Source: Burkholderiales bacterium (GTDB taxonomy: Bacteria; Pseudomonadota; Gammaproteobacteria; Burkholderiales; Burkholderiaceae_D). From it: a DNA stretch of 48,792 nt. The position numbers and the translations under genes were made by a program. A model generated the notes under the pieces. The model ran no database searches. It was not told the DNA's origin and worked only from the letters and a program-made list of their open reading frames with translations. The stretch covers positions 3,977-52,768 of the forward strand of contig PLEY01000053.1 in assembly GCA_003136595.1 (NCBI GenBank). Reading direction: 5' to 3'. Position 1 is the first letter of the stretch. Each line of letters opens with the position of its first letter. Shown here in pieces: positions 8,834 through 19,900 of the stretch.

Positions 8834-9979
8834 TCAGGGCAGGTAATGCCACGTGCCGTGCTCGATCTCGACCATGACGCGCGCACGCTGGTCCAGGCCG
8901 AGGTGATCCCGGGGGCTCATGTTCACCACGCCATTGGTGGTGGCGAGTCCCTCGGTCGCCTCGAGCGCGTCGCGCAGCGCACTGCGAAATTCGGGCGTAC
9001 CCGGTGCGGCCTTCTTCAGCGCGATGGGGATGGTCCTTGCCAGGAGCAGGCCGGCATCCCAGGTATAGGCTGCGAAAGCGGCCACGCTCCCGGCTCCATT
9101 GCGGGTCTCGTAGCGCTGGACGAAGTCCACCGCCGATTTTTTGACTGGGTTGGTGTCGGGCAGCTGCGTGGCCACCATCACCGGTCCCGTGGGCAGGAAG
9201 GTCGCTTCGCAGTCGCTGCCGCACACCCGCAGGAAGTCGCGATTGGCCACGCCGTGATTGTGATAGATGCGGCCCTTGTAGCCGCGCTCGACGAGGGCCT
9301 TGACCGGCGTTGCGGCCGGGGTTCCCGAGGCACCGATCACCACCGCATCGGGCTTTTCGGCGACGATCTTCAGGATCTGCGCGGTGACGCTGGTGTCGCG
9401 GCTTGCGAAGCGTTCGGAGGCGACGACCTTGATATGTTTGAGCTCGGCAAACTTGCTCACCTCGTTGTAGAACGCCTCGCCCAGCGCATCACTAAAGCCG
9501 ATGAAGGCCATCGTCTTGACCCCATGGTCGGCCATGTCCTCGGCGATCGCCGTGGCCATCATGGTATCGGTCTGGGGCGTCTTGAACATCCACATGCGGT
9601 TGGCATCCATCGGTTCGATGATTCGATTCGATGACGCAAGACTGATCGCGGGCGTGTGCGTCTCTCCGAGCACCGGCAGCATGGCGAGGGAATTCGGGGT
9701 GGTGGTCGAGCCGATGATCGCATCGACCTTGTCCTCAAGCGTCAGCTTGCGGGTATTGGTCACGGCGGTCGTCGTGTCGGAGGCGTCGTCGAGGACGACA
9801 TACTCGACCGACTTGCCGCCGATCTCGCGCGGCAGAAGCTCGATCGTGTTTTTCTCCGGAATGCCAAGCGATGCCGCCGGCCCGGTGGACGAGATCGTCA
9901 CACCGATCTTGATTTGGGCAACACAGGGATTCACAACGATGCAGCACAAGCCCAGGGCGGTGCACGCGACGACTCGCAT
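8834..9979 (-). CDS. Liv-type ABC transporter substrate-binding protein (orphan paralog)
   Basis: Signal peptide MRVVACTALGLCCIVVNPCVAQ, then IKIGVTISSTGPAASLG; close similarity to the ORF at 20999-22159. Confidence 0.9.
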   Translation of the reverse strand: MRVVACTALGLCCIVVNPCVAQIKIGVTISSTGPAASLGIPEKNTIELLPREIGGKSVEYVVLDDASDTTTAVTNTRKLTLEDKVDAIIGSTTTPNSLAMLPVLGETHTPAISLASSNRIIEPMDANRMWMFKTPQTDTMMATAIAEDMADHGVKTMAFIGFSDALGEAFYNEVSKFAELKHIKVVASERFASRDTSVTAQILKIVAEKPDAVVIGASGTPAATPVKALVERGYKGRIYHNHGVANRDFLRVCGSDCEATFLPTGPVMVATQLPDTNPVKKSAVDFVQRYETRNGAGSVAAFAAYTWDAGLLLARTIPIALKKAAPGTPEFRSALRDALEATEGLATTNGVVNMSPRDHLGLDQRARVMVEIEHGTWHYLP

Positions 9980-10064
9980 GAGTGGGTCTCCTGCCCGGAT
10001 GCGGGCTTGGAATGGAAATCTGATCCCGCATCCTAATCCCGGCCGCCGGGCTGTCAAGGAGGGA

Positions 10065-10112
10065 AATCCCGGGGGCAATCCCGGACGTAGTCCCGGGCGC
10101 AGTTCCGAGGCT
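10065..10112. repeat. Four degenerate 12-bp tandem repeat units (approx. AATCCCGGGGGC/AATCCCGGACGT/AGTCCCGGGCGC/AGTTCCGAGGCT)
   Basis: Direct reading; 12-bp periodicity between the divergent SBP and P450 genes. Confidence 0.8.
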
Positions 10113-10170
10113 CGGTTTCACTTGGTCCGACGGCGATGCTATTGTAAGGCCCTGCGAAGGAGCGACGATC

Positions 10171-11421
10171 ATGCAGCAGGGGACTTCATCGGGCCCGCAA
10201 GGGGCGCAGGACTGGGTGGGGCAGTTCGATCTGCGCGCGCTGCCCCAGGCGTTCTACGACGACCCGTATCCGATCTATCGGGCCTTGCGTGAGCAACAGC
10301 CGGTGCTGCGTCTGTCCGATGGCAGCGTCTTCATCACACGCTATGCGGATGTTCTGGCCGTCTACAAGGACACCCAAACGTTTTCCTCGGACAAGTCCGA
10401 GGAATTCCGTCCCAAGTTCGGTGCCTCCCCCCTCTACGAGCATCACACCACGAGCCTCGTGTTCAATGATCCGCCCTTGCATACCCGGGTGCGGCGGCGC
10501 CTCATCGGGGCACTCAACCCCAAGGCGATCGAGCGCATGGGGCCAGGACTCGAGGCGCATGTCGACATGCTCCTCGATCAGATGGCGCCTCGTACCGAGA
10601 TCGACCTCGTCTCCGAATTCGCAGCGGCGATCCCGGTGGAGATCATCGGCAATCTCTTGGGCGTGCCCCGGGCCGAGCGCGGTCCCCTGCGGGACTGGTC
10701 GCTTGCGATCCTGACGGCGCTTGAGCCCAGTATCACGAGCGCCCAGTTCCAGGAGGGCAACCAGGCGGTCACGGAGTTCCTGCGCTATCTGGAGGGACTC
10801 GTCGCCGAGCGCCGCCGCAATCCCGGCGATCCTGACGTCGATGTGCTGACGCGCCTGCTCACCAATGAACTGGACGGCCAGAGTCTGACCGAGACCGAGC
10901 TCTATCAGAACTGCATCTTCATCCTCAATGCCGGACACGAGACCACCACCAACCTGATAGGCAACGCCCTCGTTGCGCTCGCCGGGTGGCCCGAGCAGCG
11001 CGCACGCCTGCTTGCCGCACCCGAGATGATCGATACCGCCGTCGAGGAGATCTTGCGCTTTGAGAGCCCGAACCAGCTCGGCAACCGCGCGGCCACGGTG
11101 GAGTGCACGGTCGGCGGCGTCGTGCTCGCAGCGGGTACCCGGGTCAATATCGGTATCGGCGCCGCCAACCGCGACCCCGAGCAGTTCGCCGATCCCGAGC
11201 GGCTCGATCTCGGTCGCACGCCGAACCGGCACGTGGCATTCGGCTCCGGAGCGCACCTGTGCGCGGGGATGAACCTGGCGCGTCTGGAGGCACGGGTGGC
11301 GCTCACGCACTTCCTGAAGCGCTACCCCGAGTATCGGCTCGCGGCCAGCCCGGTGCGCAGTCAGCGGGCGCGGTTTCGGGGCTTTAGCCAGGTGCGCTGC
11401 CGGCTCGGCCCGCGCCGCTGA
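10171..11421 (+). CDS. Cytochrome P450
   Basis: Heme loop FGSGAHLCAGMNLARLEA, I-helix AGHETTTN, ExxR EEILRFESP. Confidence 0.95.
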   Translation: MQQGTSSGPQGAQDWVGQFDLRALPQAFYDDPYPIYRALREQQPVLRLSDGSVFITRYADVLAVYKDTQTFSSDKSEEFRPKFGASPLYEHHTTSLVFNDPPLHTRVRRRLIGALNPKAIERMGPGLEAHVDMLLDQMAPRTEIDLVSEFAAAIPVEIIGNLLGVPRAERGPLRDWSLAILTALEPSITSAQFQEGNQAVTEFLRYLEGLVAERRRNPGDPDVDVLTRLLTNELDGQSLTETELYQNCIFILNAGHETTTNLIGNALVALAGWPEQRARLLAAPEMIDTAVEEILRFESPNQLGNRAATVECTVGGVVLAAGTRVNIGIGAANRDPEQFADPERLDLGRTPNRHVAFGSGAHLCAGMNLARLEARVALTHFLKRYPEYRLAASPVRSQRARFRGFSQVRCRLGPRR

Positions 11422-11559
11422 GCACCGCCGTTCCGTGAGCTCAGGCGCCAAGTCCTGGTACAGGCTGCGCCCTGCATCGTGCTACACCGGCGGCTGGCGG
11501 TCCGGGCACTCGCCCGAGGGGCCGCCCCGGCCTTGACGCGCCGATGGGGGTTGCAGAGC

Positions 11560-13533
11560 CTAGACGCGGTTCAGTCGCTGGGCAAAGTCGACAAACCAGT
11601 CCAGGCTTGCAGGATTGCCCATCGCATCGCGGTTCACCACCTTCTCGACGGGCTGCCCGAGCAATAGACGCTTGATCGGCAGTTCAAGTTTCTTGCCCGA
11701 CAGCGTGCGGGGCACTTCCAGGATCGCGTAGATCTCGTTGGGGACATGGCGCGCCGAAAGGGCGCTGCGGATGCCGCTCGTGATGCGCTCACGCATCGCG
11801 TCGTCGAGTTCGTGTCCCGGCCGCAGGACCACAAACAGGGGCATGTACGATTCCCGTCCGAGATACTCCAGATCGACGACGAGACTGTCCAGCACCTCCG
11901 GCAGCGCCTCGACCGCCCGATACAGTTCACTGGTTCCCATCCGGATGCCGTGCCGGTTGATGGTCGCGTCCGATCGGCCGTAGATGATCGCCCCGCCCCG
12001 CGGGGTGATGCGTAACCAGTCCCCGTGCCGCCAGACACCGGGGTAGGCTTCGAAGTAGCTCTCTCGGTAGCGCTGCCCGGCCGGATCGCTCCAGAAATAG
12101 AGCGGCATCGAGGGAAGGGGCTCGGTACACACCAGTTCGCCCACTTCATCGGTCACGGCGCGTCCGGCATCATCAAAGGCATACACGGCAGCGCCCAGGC
12201 TGCGGCACTGCATCTCGCCCACGTAGATCGGCAGAGTCGGGTTGCCTGCGAGAAAGGCTCCGGCGAAATCGGTGCCGCCGGCGATGACGGCGAGCCAGAC
12301 CTCGGAACCGATGCGCTCGTAGATCCACTGATAGCATTCCGGCGACAGCGGCGAGCCGGTCGATCCGAGGGCGCGTAACGCAGACAGGTCGGCCAGGGTA
12401 CGCGGCTCTATCCCGGCCTTCAGGCACGCCGCATAGAAAGCTGCCCCGGCCCCGAAGAACGTCACCTGGTTGTGCTCCACGAAGCGCCACATCCTGGCCC
12501 AGTCGGGCCAGCCCGGATTCCCGTCGTAGAGGCAGAGGGTCGCGCCAACCAGCAACCCGCTCACCTGGGAATTCCACATGATCCAGCCCGTGCTGGAGTA
12601 CCAGCAGAAGCGGTCTTCGGGGCCGAGATCGTTATGGAGCGCGGTCCCCTTTAGTCCCTCGAGAAGAATGCCGCCATGACCGTGCACGATCGGCTTGGGC
12701 ATGCCCGTCGTGCCCGAGGAATACACCACCCAAAGGGGATGATCGAAGGGGAGCCACTCGTACGACAGGGGCACCTCGTCGCCGGTCAGCGATGACCAGG
12801 TGAGGGTGTCGCGAAAGTCAGAAGCGTCGACATGGGGATCAAGACACGGCACGAGCACCAGGTTCTCGACGCTCTTGAGCTCATGCAGCAGTTCGCGCAC
12901 CACGGCGCGTCGATCATGTTCCTTGCCGCCATACCGGTAGCCGTCGCAGGCGATGAGCAGGCGGGGTTCGATCTGCCGGAACCGGTCCAGGACGCTCACG
13001 GGCCCCATGTCGGGCGAACAGATCGACCAGATCGCGCCGACGCTCGCGCAGGCCAGAAACGCCACCACCGTCTCGGGAATGTTGGGGAGATAGGCCACCA
13101 CGCGGTCTCCAGGAGCGATGCCGAGACCGCGCAGCGAGGCGGCCAGGGAGGCCACTTCGCGCTCGAGCTCGGCCCAGCTCATGCGCGTTGCGTGACCGCT
13201 CTCGTTTTCGAAGACCAGCGCATCGCGGGCCGCGGTGGAGTGGCGAAACACCTGGTCGACATAGTTGACGCTCGCGCCTTCGAACCAGCGCGCGCCGGGC
13301 ATCGAGCGCGAACCGAGCACGCGCTCGACGGGCGTGGCGCTGCGGACGTCGAAGTAGTCCCAGAGCGACTGCCAGAACGGCTCGAGCTCGGTCACCGACC
13401 ATTGCCAGAGCGCTGAGTAGTCCGCAAAACGCAGGCCGCGGCGGGCTCCCAGCCACTGCGTATAGGCAGTCAGCTGCGCGCCGCTCTTGCGGGCCTCGGA
13501 CGGCTCCCAGATCTTTTGGGCTTCCACACGCAT
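11560..13533 (-). CDS. Acetoacetate-CoA ligase
   Basis: AMP-binding motif VVYSSGTTGMPKPIVHGHGG; WNSQVSGLLVGATLCLYDG and length (657 aa) typical of acetoacetyl-CoA synthetases. Confidence 0.9.
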   Translation of the reverse strand: MRVEAQKIWEPSEARKSGAQLTAYTQWLGARRGLRFADYSALWQWSVTELEPFWQSLWDYFDVRSATPVERVLGSRSMPGARWFEGASVNYVDQVFRHSTAARDALVFENESGHATRMSWAELEREVASLAASLRGLGIAPGDRVVAYLPNIPETVVAFLACASVGAIWSICSPDMGPVSVLDRFRQIEPRLLIACDGYRYGGKEHDRRAVVRELLHELKSVENLVLVPCLDPHVDASDFRDTLTWSSLTGDEVPLSYEWLPFDHPLWVVYSSGTTGMPKPIVHGHGGILLEGLKGTALHNDLGPEDRFCWYSSTGWIMWNSQVSGLLVGATLCLYDGNPGWPDWARMWRFVEHNQVTFFGAGAAFYAACLKAGIEPRTLADLSALRALGSTGSPLSPECYQWIYERIGSEVWLAVIAGGTDFAGAFLAGNPTLPIYVGEMQCRSLGAAVYAFDDAGRAVTDEVGELVCTEPLPSMPLYFWSDPAGQRYRESYFEAYPGVWRHGDWLRITPRGGAIIYGRSDATINRHGIRMGTSELYRAVEALPEVLDSLVVDLEYLGRESYMPLFVVLRPGHELDDAMRERITSGIRSALSARHVPNEIYAILEVPRTLSGKKLELPIKRLLLGQPVEKVVNRDAMGNPASLDWFVDFAQRLNRV

Positions 13534-13593
13534 CTCCTTAGGGGACCGAGGGGTTCACAAAACGAGTGCCGACAGGGCCGGTCACGGGCCTTC

Positions 13594-14154
13594 CTATTCG
13601 GCGGGGGCTTTGGACACTGCGGCCGCACGCACGCCGCCCGGGCGCCGTCCGGCCGCGGCGGCGGACACGAGCGTGCTGGGGGCGGGCTCGCTGTCGGCAA
13701 GCGCAGAGGGAATCGGCTGATTGAGCAGCAGCACAACGCGGTCGATCGCTTCGTAGATCTGCTGCAGGCCTTCGGTTCCGAGGATCTCCTCGATCCGCCG
13801 GTACTGGGCGTCGATCACGGGGGACACGCGCGCGACAAGCCGCGCGCCCTGGTCGGTCAGGCCGATGATCTGCCGTCTCTGATCGATCTCGGACCACTCG
13901 CGCCTTAAGAGCTCCATCTGTTCGAGCCTGGAGAGTATTCCGGTCAGGCTTGGGCTTAGGATCTTGCAGGCATCGGCGATGCGCCCCGCCTCGAGTCCCG
14001 GCGCGGGGGCCGCGGCGAGGACGCGCAGGATGCGCCATTGCTGGTCGGTCAGATGGAATTTCTTAAGAATCGGCCGAAAGTGCGCGAGCGCCGCCTCCCG
14101 TGCATGCAGGAGAAGCAGGGGCAGATTCCGATGGCTGGGGTCGTTCTGGCGCAT
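13594..14154 (-). CDS. hpaR: MarR-family regulator, HpaR-like (homoprotocatechuate degradation regulator)
   Basis: MRQNDPSHRNLPLLLLHAREAALAHFRPILKKFHLTDQQWRILRVL..., HpaR-type N-terminus and wHTH; next to hpaI/hpaG-like genes. Start reassigned to 14154. Confidence 0.8.
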   Translation of the reverse strand: MRQNDPSHRNLPLLLLHAREAALAHFRPILKKFHLTDQQWRILRVLAAAPAPGLEAGRIADACKILSPSLTGILSRLEQMELLRREWSEIDQRRQIIGLTDQGARLVARVSPVIDAQYRRIEEILGTEGLQQIYEAIDRVVLLLNQPIPSALADSEPAPSTLVSAAAAGRRPGGVRAAAVSKAPAE

Positions 14155-14158
14155 GGCG

Positions 14159-14929
14159 CTAGGTGCGGTACGAATCGTCGGCACGGTCGATGCGGCGCGT
14201 GAGCGCGGCAAACACGTCCTCACCGGCGCCAAAGCGGGGATCGAACTGGAGCGCATCCCGCGCGCACCTCTTCTGAATCTCCTCACTGATCGCAAGCACC
14301 GGGCCCATGGCGAGCGAGGCCACCTGGATTTCGCAGGCACGGTTTAGCAGCCAGAGTATCGAGAACGCCTCGGGGATGGACCGGCCCCAGGCGAGCAGCC
14401 CATGATTGCGCAGGATGACGGCCTGACACGTGCCGATATTGCGCACCAGGCGCGGGCCCTCCTCGGCATGAACGGTGATGCCCTCGAAGTCGTGGTAGGC
14501 GAGCTTGCCGTGCAGTTGCGCGGAGTAGAAATTGCTCATCGAGAGACCCGCGGCGCTGCAGGCGACTGCCATCCCCGCGGTCGTGTGGGTGTGCATGACG
14601 CAGTGCGCCCCGGCGATCCCGGCATGAATGGCCGCGTGGATTGTGAAGCCGGCCGGATTGACCGGCCACTCCCCGGCGCCGATGCGTTCGCCCCGTGCGT
14701 CGATCCGCACCAGGTTCGAGGCGCGGACCTCGGAGTAGTGCAGCCCGAAAGGATTGATGAGGAAGTGACCCGCGTCACCAGGCAGGCGCTGCGTGATGTG
14801 GTTGTAGATCAACTCGGTCCAGCCGAGATCGGCGAAGATCCGGTAGCAGGCTGCGAGCTGGACCCGCAGCGCCCACTCGGTGTCCTCGCGAGGCACGGCT
14901 GGGGCATCGAGGGCGGTGCCGGCTGTCAT
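14159..14929 (-). CDS. Class II aldolase/adducin family protein
   Basis: [34 protein letters not shown]; start at the ATGA overlap with the upstream gene. Confidence 0.9.
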   Translation of the reverse strand: MTAGTALDAPAVPREDTEWALRVQLAACYRIFADLGWTELIYNHITQRLPGDAGHFLINPFGLHYSEVRASNLVRIDARGERIGAGEWPVNPAGFTIHAAIHAGIAGAHCVMHTHTTAGMAVACSAAGLSMSNFYSAQLHGKLAYHDFEGITVHAEEGPRLVRNIGTCQAVILRNHGLLAWGRSIPEAFSILWLLNRACEIQVASLAMGPVLAISEEIQKRCARDALQFDPRFGAGEDVFAALTRRIDRADDSYRT

Positions 14930-15777
14930 GCTGGCGCCCCACGACCCGCTACCCGGGCGCCAGGATCCGGCGCGCCTGGTGCGGCCGTCGTTGCGAAGTG
15001 GGCGAAGCGCCCGGCGAGCGACTCGGCGGCGCGGGCGAGGAGGGTCGCATCGGCACCCACCGCCACGAAGCGGCAACCCATCTCCAGGTAGCGCTGCGCA
15101 CTCGTCTCATCGAAGGCAAGAATTCCAGGCGCCTTGCCCGCACCCAGGATGCGGGTGATCGCTTGATCGATCGCCGCCTGAACCTCGGGGTGGCCCGGGT
15201 TTCCCAGTTGCCCGAACGATGCCGCAAGGTCCGCCGGTCCGATGAATACACCGTCGACTCCGTCGACGCTGGCGATTGCCTCGAGCTGCTCGAGTGCGCG
15301 CTTCGATTCCACCTGGACCAGGAGACATACGCCGTCGCCGCTGCGCTGCAGATAGGAGGGTATGCGACTCCAGCGCGAGGCACGCGCGAGCGCGCTGCCC
15401 ACTCCGCGCACGCCAAGGGGTGGATAGCGCAGCGCTGCGACAATACTCTCCGCCTGCGCCCGGGTCTCGACCATGGGCACGAGCACGGTCTGCGTTCCGA
15501 TATCGAGAAGCTGCTTGAGCAATACGGTGTCGCCCACCGGGGGCCGGACCACAGGCATGAGCGGATAGGGAGCAAGTGCCTGCAGCTGGGCGAGTATGCT
15601 GCGCAGGTCATTGGGTGCATGCTCGCCGTCGATCACGAGCCAATCGAAGCCCGCCCCACCCACGATCTCAGCCGCATAGGCGTCGGCCAGGGCGAGCCAC
15701 AGCCCGATCTGGGGGCGCCCGCCTTGCAGGGCGTCCTTGAAACGGTTCGATACTGGATCGCGGTGCTCCATGCTCAC
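14926..15777 (-). CDS. hpaI: HpcH/HpaI aldolase family protein (2-oxo acid aldolase)
   Basis: [70 protein letters not shown]. Confidence 0.88.
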   Translation of the reverse strand: MSMEHRDPVSNRFKDALQGGRPQIGLWLALADAYAAEIVGGAGFDWLVIDGEHAPNDLRSILAQLQALAPYPLMPVVRPPVGDTVLLKQLLDIGTQTVLVPMVETRAQAESIVAALRYPPLGVRGVGSALARASRWSRIPSYLQRSGDGVCLLVQVESKRALEQLEAIASVDGVDGVFIGPADLAASFGQLGNPGHPEVQAAIDQAITRILGAGKAPGILAFDETSAQRYLEMGCRFVAVGADATLLARAAESLAGRFAHFATTAAPGAPDPGARVAGRGAPA

Positions 15778-16571
15778 TCCTTCACCTTCTGTCCGGCCTG
15801 CTCCGCAGAGAGGCCGACGGGGTCCTCGGCGATATGGTTGACGAGCTCGCCGAGACCGTCGATGGCGCAGACGACCTCGTCCCCACCGCGCACGTCGGCA
15901 AGTCCGTCCGGCGTGCCGGTCAGAATCAGGTCACCGGGGGACAGTGTCATGAATGCGGACAGATACTCGATCAGGTACGGTACGTCGAAAATCATGTCGC
16001 ACGTGTTGCCCGACTGGGTCAGGTGGCCGTTCACCCGGGTGCTCAGTGCAAGCGACATCGGATCGGCGATGTCATCGCGGTCCACTAACCACGGCCCGAT
16101 GGGCGTACAGGTGTCGCGACTCTTGACCCGGAAATTCGGGCGGTAGTAGTTCTCGAGATAGTCGCGGATCGCATAGTCGTTGGCGATGGTGTAGCCCGCC
16201 ACGACCTCGAGCGCAGCCTGCCTTGGAACCGCGCGCGCGGTGCGGCCGATCACGACCGCGAGCTCGCATTCGTAGTGCATGTACTCGACGCCGGCCGGCC
16301 GACGCGACTCTGCCCGGTGCCCGATCAGGGAGTTGATCCCCTTCAGAAAGACCAGGGGCTGGTCAGGCGGCTTGAAGGCGAGTTCGCTGGCATGGCTGGC
16401 GTAGTTCAGGCCAAGCGCGAAAATGGTCCTCGGCACAGGGGTCGGCGCCAAGGGCGGCAGCCAGACCAGTTCCTCGGGGTCAGGATGGCGTCCGTCAAGC
16501 AGGCATGGCCGCCCCGCGTCATCGAAGACCTCGTGCACTGCCCCCTGCCAGGCGACACGCGCGCGCCTCAT
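15774..16571 (-). CDS. Fumarylacetoacetate hydrolase family protein (HpaG C-terminal-subunit-like)
   Basis: [58 protein letters not shown]. Start MRRARVAW at 16571. Confidence 0.88.
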   Translation of the reverse strand: MRRARVAWQGAVHEVFDDAGRPCLLDGRHPDPEELVWLPPLAPTPVPRTIFALGLNYASHASELAFKPPDQPLVFLKGINSLIGHRAESRRPAGVEYMHYECELAVVIGRTARAVPRQAALEVVAGYTIANDYAIRDYLENYYRPNFRVKSRDTCTPIGPWLVDRDDIADPMSLALSTRVNGHLTQSGNTCDMIFDVPYLIEYLSAFMTLSPGDLILTGTPDGLADVRGGDEVVCAIDGLGELVNHIAEDPVGLSAEQAGQKVKE

Positions 16572-17326
16572 GGCGCCGCCTCCACGGGCGGAGCGCCGAT
16601 CAGGGTGTTCTCCAGGCTGCCGACACCCGGGATCTCGATCCGCACGCTGTCGCCCGCACGGGCCTGGGGACGGTCCGCACCGGGTCCCAGCAGGAGGACA
16701 TCCCCCGCTGCGAGCGTCATGAAGTCCGTGATGGCCGCGATCAGCTCGGCAGGCCCACGCGCGAGCCGCGTGGTCGTGGTCTCGGCCCGCAGGCGGCCAT
16801 TGATGTGGGTGCGCAGCACCAGTCCATTGGGTGCGCCCAGTGCAGCGCGCGGTGTGATCCAGGGTCCGATTGCGCAAAACCCGTCCCGACAGCGCTCACG
16901 GATGGCGGGCCGATAGACATTCTCGTGGGCGGCGCACAGGTCGTTGACCACCACGTAGCCTGCGACGTGCTCGAGCGCCCGGTGCACCCCGATACGCGTC
17001 GCCGTACGACCGATGACCAGGCCGAGCGCGGCGCCGACCTCAAGACTGGCCAGATCCGCGGGAATGCGGATCGGCTCACGATGCGCGCTCCAGGTATTGG
17101 CCGGGCGCAGATAGAGGATGGGCGCGCGCGGCGCGGCCAGATAGGGTGGGCGCTGGAAGTCCTCCTCATAGGCGAGGAGCGCGTCCTCGTCGTTGAGGAG
17201 GGCGGCGACGACACTGCCCGCGATCGGCACCCCCCAATTCCGTGTGCGTTCGGGCTCGTCTGCGACGTCGACCGCGAGGCTCTCGAGGTGAGCTTGCCCG
17301 CGGGTTCGCGCCAGAACCTGGATCAT
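16568..17326 (-). CDS. Fumarylacetoacetate hydrolase family protein (HpaG N-terminal-subunit-like)
   Basis: [51 protein letters not shown]; 4-bp overlap with the next FAH gene. Confidence 0.87.
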   Translation of the reverse strand: MIQVLARTRGQAHLESLAVDVADEPERTRNWGVPIAGSVVAALLNDEDALLAYEEDFQRPPYLAAPRAPILYLRPANTWSAHREPIRIPADLASLEVGAALGLVIGRTATRIGVHRALEHVAGYVVVNDLCAAHENVYRPAIRERCRDGFCAIGPWITPRAALGAPNGLVLRTHINGRLRAETTTTRLARGPAELIAAITDFMTLAAGDVLLLGPGADRPQARAGDSVRIEIPGVGSLENTLIGAPPVEAAP

Positions 17327-18087
17327 GATACGACCTGCTGGGGTGCCTTTGCCTCGCCCAGGCCGAGGTAACTCTCGACGACGCGTGGGTTGCTGGCCAG
17401 ATCAGAGGCCGGCCCCTCGAGCGCCACCTCTCCGGTTTCGAGCACGTAGCCGAAGTCGGCGACCTGCAGGGCGGCCCGCGCGTTCTGCTCGACCAGCAGA
17501 ATCGCGACTCCGCTCGTGCGCAACTGCGCGATGATCCGGAAGATTTCGCGCACGATGAGAGGTGCGAGCCCGAGGCTTGGCTCATCGAGCATGAGCAGGC
17601 TCGGCCGGCCCATCAGCGCCCGACCGACGGCGAGCATCTGGCGCTCGCCGCCCGAGAGCGTGCCGGCCTCCTGGCCGCGCCGCTCGGCCAACCGGGGGAA
17701 CAGCTCGAAGACCCGGTCGAGCTCGTCCTGCCAGCGCGGCTCCCGCGCCCGGTAGCGCCGAAACCCACCCAATCTCAAATTGTCGAGCACGCTCATGCTG
17801 GCAAACAGCTCGCGCTTTTCCGGGACCAGCGACATGCCGTGCGTGACGCGCTGCTCCACATCCCAGTTTTCGATGCGCTGGCCCGCATAGCGGATCTCAC
17901 CCTGGGCGCTGCCGCGCGCCGGCAGGGACCCCATGATCGCATTGAGCAGTGTCGATTTGCCCGCACCATTGGCCCCGATCACGGTGACGATCTGACCAGC
18001 CCGGACCACGACATTGGCGCCATGCAGGGCTTCGACCTTGCCGTAGCGGGCCGCGAGTCCCCGGACTGTGAGGACCGCATCATCCAT
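17323..18087 (-). CDS. livF: Branched-chain-type ABC transporter ATP-binding protein LivF
   Basis: Walker [10 protein letters not shown], signature [15 protein letters not shown], Walker [14 protein letters not shown]. Confidence 0.93.
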   Translation of the reverse strand: MDDAVLTVRGLAARYGKVEALHGANVVVRAGQIVTVIGANGAGKSTLLNAIMGSLPARGSAQGEIRYAGQRIENWDVEQRVTHGMSLVPEKRELFASMSVLDNLRLGGFRRYRAREPRWQDELDRVFELFPRLAERRGQEAGTLSGGERQMLAVGRALMGRPSLLMLDEPSLGLAPLIVREIFRIIAQLRTSGVAILLVEQNARAALQVADFGYVLETGEVALEGPASDLASNPRVVESYLGLGEAKAPQQVVS

Positions 18088-19900
18088 GGCTTGCCTCCTC
18101 GGCGGCACTGGGTTCGACGCCCCCCAGGTAGGCCTCGAGAACCAAGGGGTTGGCGCGCACCGCTTCCGGTTTGCCTTCCGCGAGTTTGGTGCCGAAATCC
18201 ATCACGACCAGATGGTCGGTGAGACCCATCACGAATTCCATGTCATGCTCGACCAGCAGGATGCTCATCCCCTCCCGGCGCAACTGGCCAAGCACTGCGG
18301 CGAGCGCCTGCTTCTCCCGATAACGCAAGCCGGCCGCCGGCTCGTCGAGCAGCAGAAGGACCGGGTCGGCCGCCAGTGCCCGGGCGATTTCGAGGATGCG
18401 CTGCTGGCCCAGGGCGAGATTGCCGGCGAGTTCCTCCTGGTACGACCCGAGCCCGACGCGCTCAAGCTGGCGGGCTGCCTCGGCGAGGAGGCGCTGCTCG
18501 TCGCGGCGGTCGAGCCTGAGGGCGGCGCGCGTGATCCCGACCGGGCTGCGCAGATGCGCGCCCAGCGCCACGTTCTCAAGCACACTCATGCCGGTTAACA
18601 GCTGTACATGCTGGAAGGTGCGCGCCATCCCGAGGTGCACGATGTCACGGGCCGGCCGACCATCGATGCGCGTCCCGCAAAACCGGACCTCGCCACCGGT
18701 GGCCGGCAGCACACCGGTCAGCAGGTTGAAGGTCGTGCTCTTGCCGGCGCCATTGGGCCCGATCAGGCCGACGATCTCGCCGGCGGCGACCGAGAAACTG
18801 ATGTCGTTGACGGCCACGAGGCCGCCGAACTCCTTGCGCACGTCACGCACGTCCAGGACCCGTTCGCCGGCCGCCGGGCGGGGCCGCACCGGGAGGGGAT
18901 CGACGCCGCCGAACGAGCGCGCAACCGGCTTGCGGGTCGGCGTGCGCGCTCCAGACAGACGCGTGACGAGAGGCCAGAGCCCGTCTTGCGCATGCTGCAG
19001 GAGAAGCACGAGCAGCACGCCGAAGACGATCGTCTCGAAATTGCCGTTGCTGCCGAGTAGGCGCGGCAGCAGATCCTGGAGCTGGTCCTTGGCGACCGTC
19101 ACGAGCGTGGCTCCGAGTATCGCCCCCCAGACATAGGCCGCGCCACCGGCGACGGCCATGAACAGGTACTCGATACCGGCATTGATGCCAAACGGGGTCG
19201 GATTGATCGAGCGCTGCAGGTGCGCATACAGCCAACCCGAGACACAGGCCAAGAGCGCAGCATAGACGAAGATGATGATCTTGTAGCGCGCCGTATTCAC
19301 GCCGAACGACTCGGCCATGCCGGTACCGCCACGCAACGCCCGGATGGCGCGGCCCGGTCGCGAGTCAAGCAGGTTGGCGGTCGCTGCGACCGCCAGCAGA
19401 ACGAAGAGCCAGATGAGGTAGTAGATCTGCCGGCCGCGCTCCAGACTTATGCCAAAAAGGTGCAATGCGGGCAGGCCGTTCAATCCATCGTACTTGCCAA
19501 GCCAATCCATGTTTCCAAAGAGGAAGAACAGACTGATCCCCCATGCGATCGTGCCCAGGGGCAGGTAGTGTCCAGACAGCCGCATGGTGATGACCCCGAT
19601 CGCGCCGGCGACGAGGGCGGTGACGGCAAGGCCGGTCGGCAAGGTCAGCCAGGGCGATACCCCGTAGGCGGTCGTGAGGTAGCCGGTCACGTAGGCGCCG
19701 ATGCCGACGAAGGCGGCCTGTCCGAACGAGGTCAGACCCCCCACGCCGGTGAGCAGCACGAGTCCGAGCACCACAAGGCTCGACAGGCCGATGTAGTTCA
19801 GAAGAGTGATCCAGAATTCGGGCGTGACCGGGGTCACCGGCAGGATCGCGAGAACGAGTACGAAGGCCACGCCGATGATGCGGTTGCGGTGCGCGGGCAT
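18080..19900 (-). CDS. Branched-chain-type ABC transporter permease/ATP-binding fusion (LivM-LivG)
   Basis: From [10 protein letters not shown] (ATG 19900): LivM-like permease, then a LivG ATPase ([29 protein letters not shown]) in one frame. The ORF-track start at 20959 overextends across livH. Confidence 0.9.
   Translation of the reverse strand: MPAHRNRIIGVAFVLVLAILPVTPVTPEFWITLLNYIGLSSLVVLGLVLLTGVGGLTSFGQAAFVGIGAYVTGYLTTAYGVSPWLTLPTGLAVTALVAGAIGVITMRLSGHYLPLGTIAWGISLFFLFGNMDWLGKYDGLNGLPALHLFGISLERGRQIYYLIWLFVLLAVAATANLLDSRPGRAIRALRGGTGMAESFGVNTARYKIIIFVYAALLACVSGWLYAHLQRSINPTPFGINAGIEYLFMAVAGGAAYVWGAILGATLVTVAKDQLQDLLPRLLGSNGNFETIVFGVLLVLLLQHAQDGLWPLVTRLSGARTPTRKPVARSFGGVDPLPVRPRPAAGERVLDVRDVRKEFGGLVAVNDISFSVAAGEIVGLIGPNGAGKSTTFNLLTGVLPATGGEVRFCGTRIDGRPARDIVHLGMARTFQHVQLLTGMSVLENVALGAHLRSPVGITRAALRLDRRDEQRLLAEAARQLERVGLGSYQEELAGNLALGQQRILEIARALAADPVLLLLDEPAAGLRYREKQALAAVLGQLRREGMSILLVEHDMEFVMGLTDHLVVMDFGTKLAEGKPEAVRANPLVLEAYLGGVEPSAAEEASHG

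Noticed and set aside
10186-11451. 421-aa minus-strand ORF
   Set aside because: Antisense shadow of the cytochrome P450, which has intact heme, I-helix and ExxR motifs.
14998-16146. 382-aa plus-strand ORF
   Set aside because: Antisense to the HpaI-like and FAH genes, which form a coherent overlapping operon.
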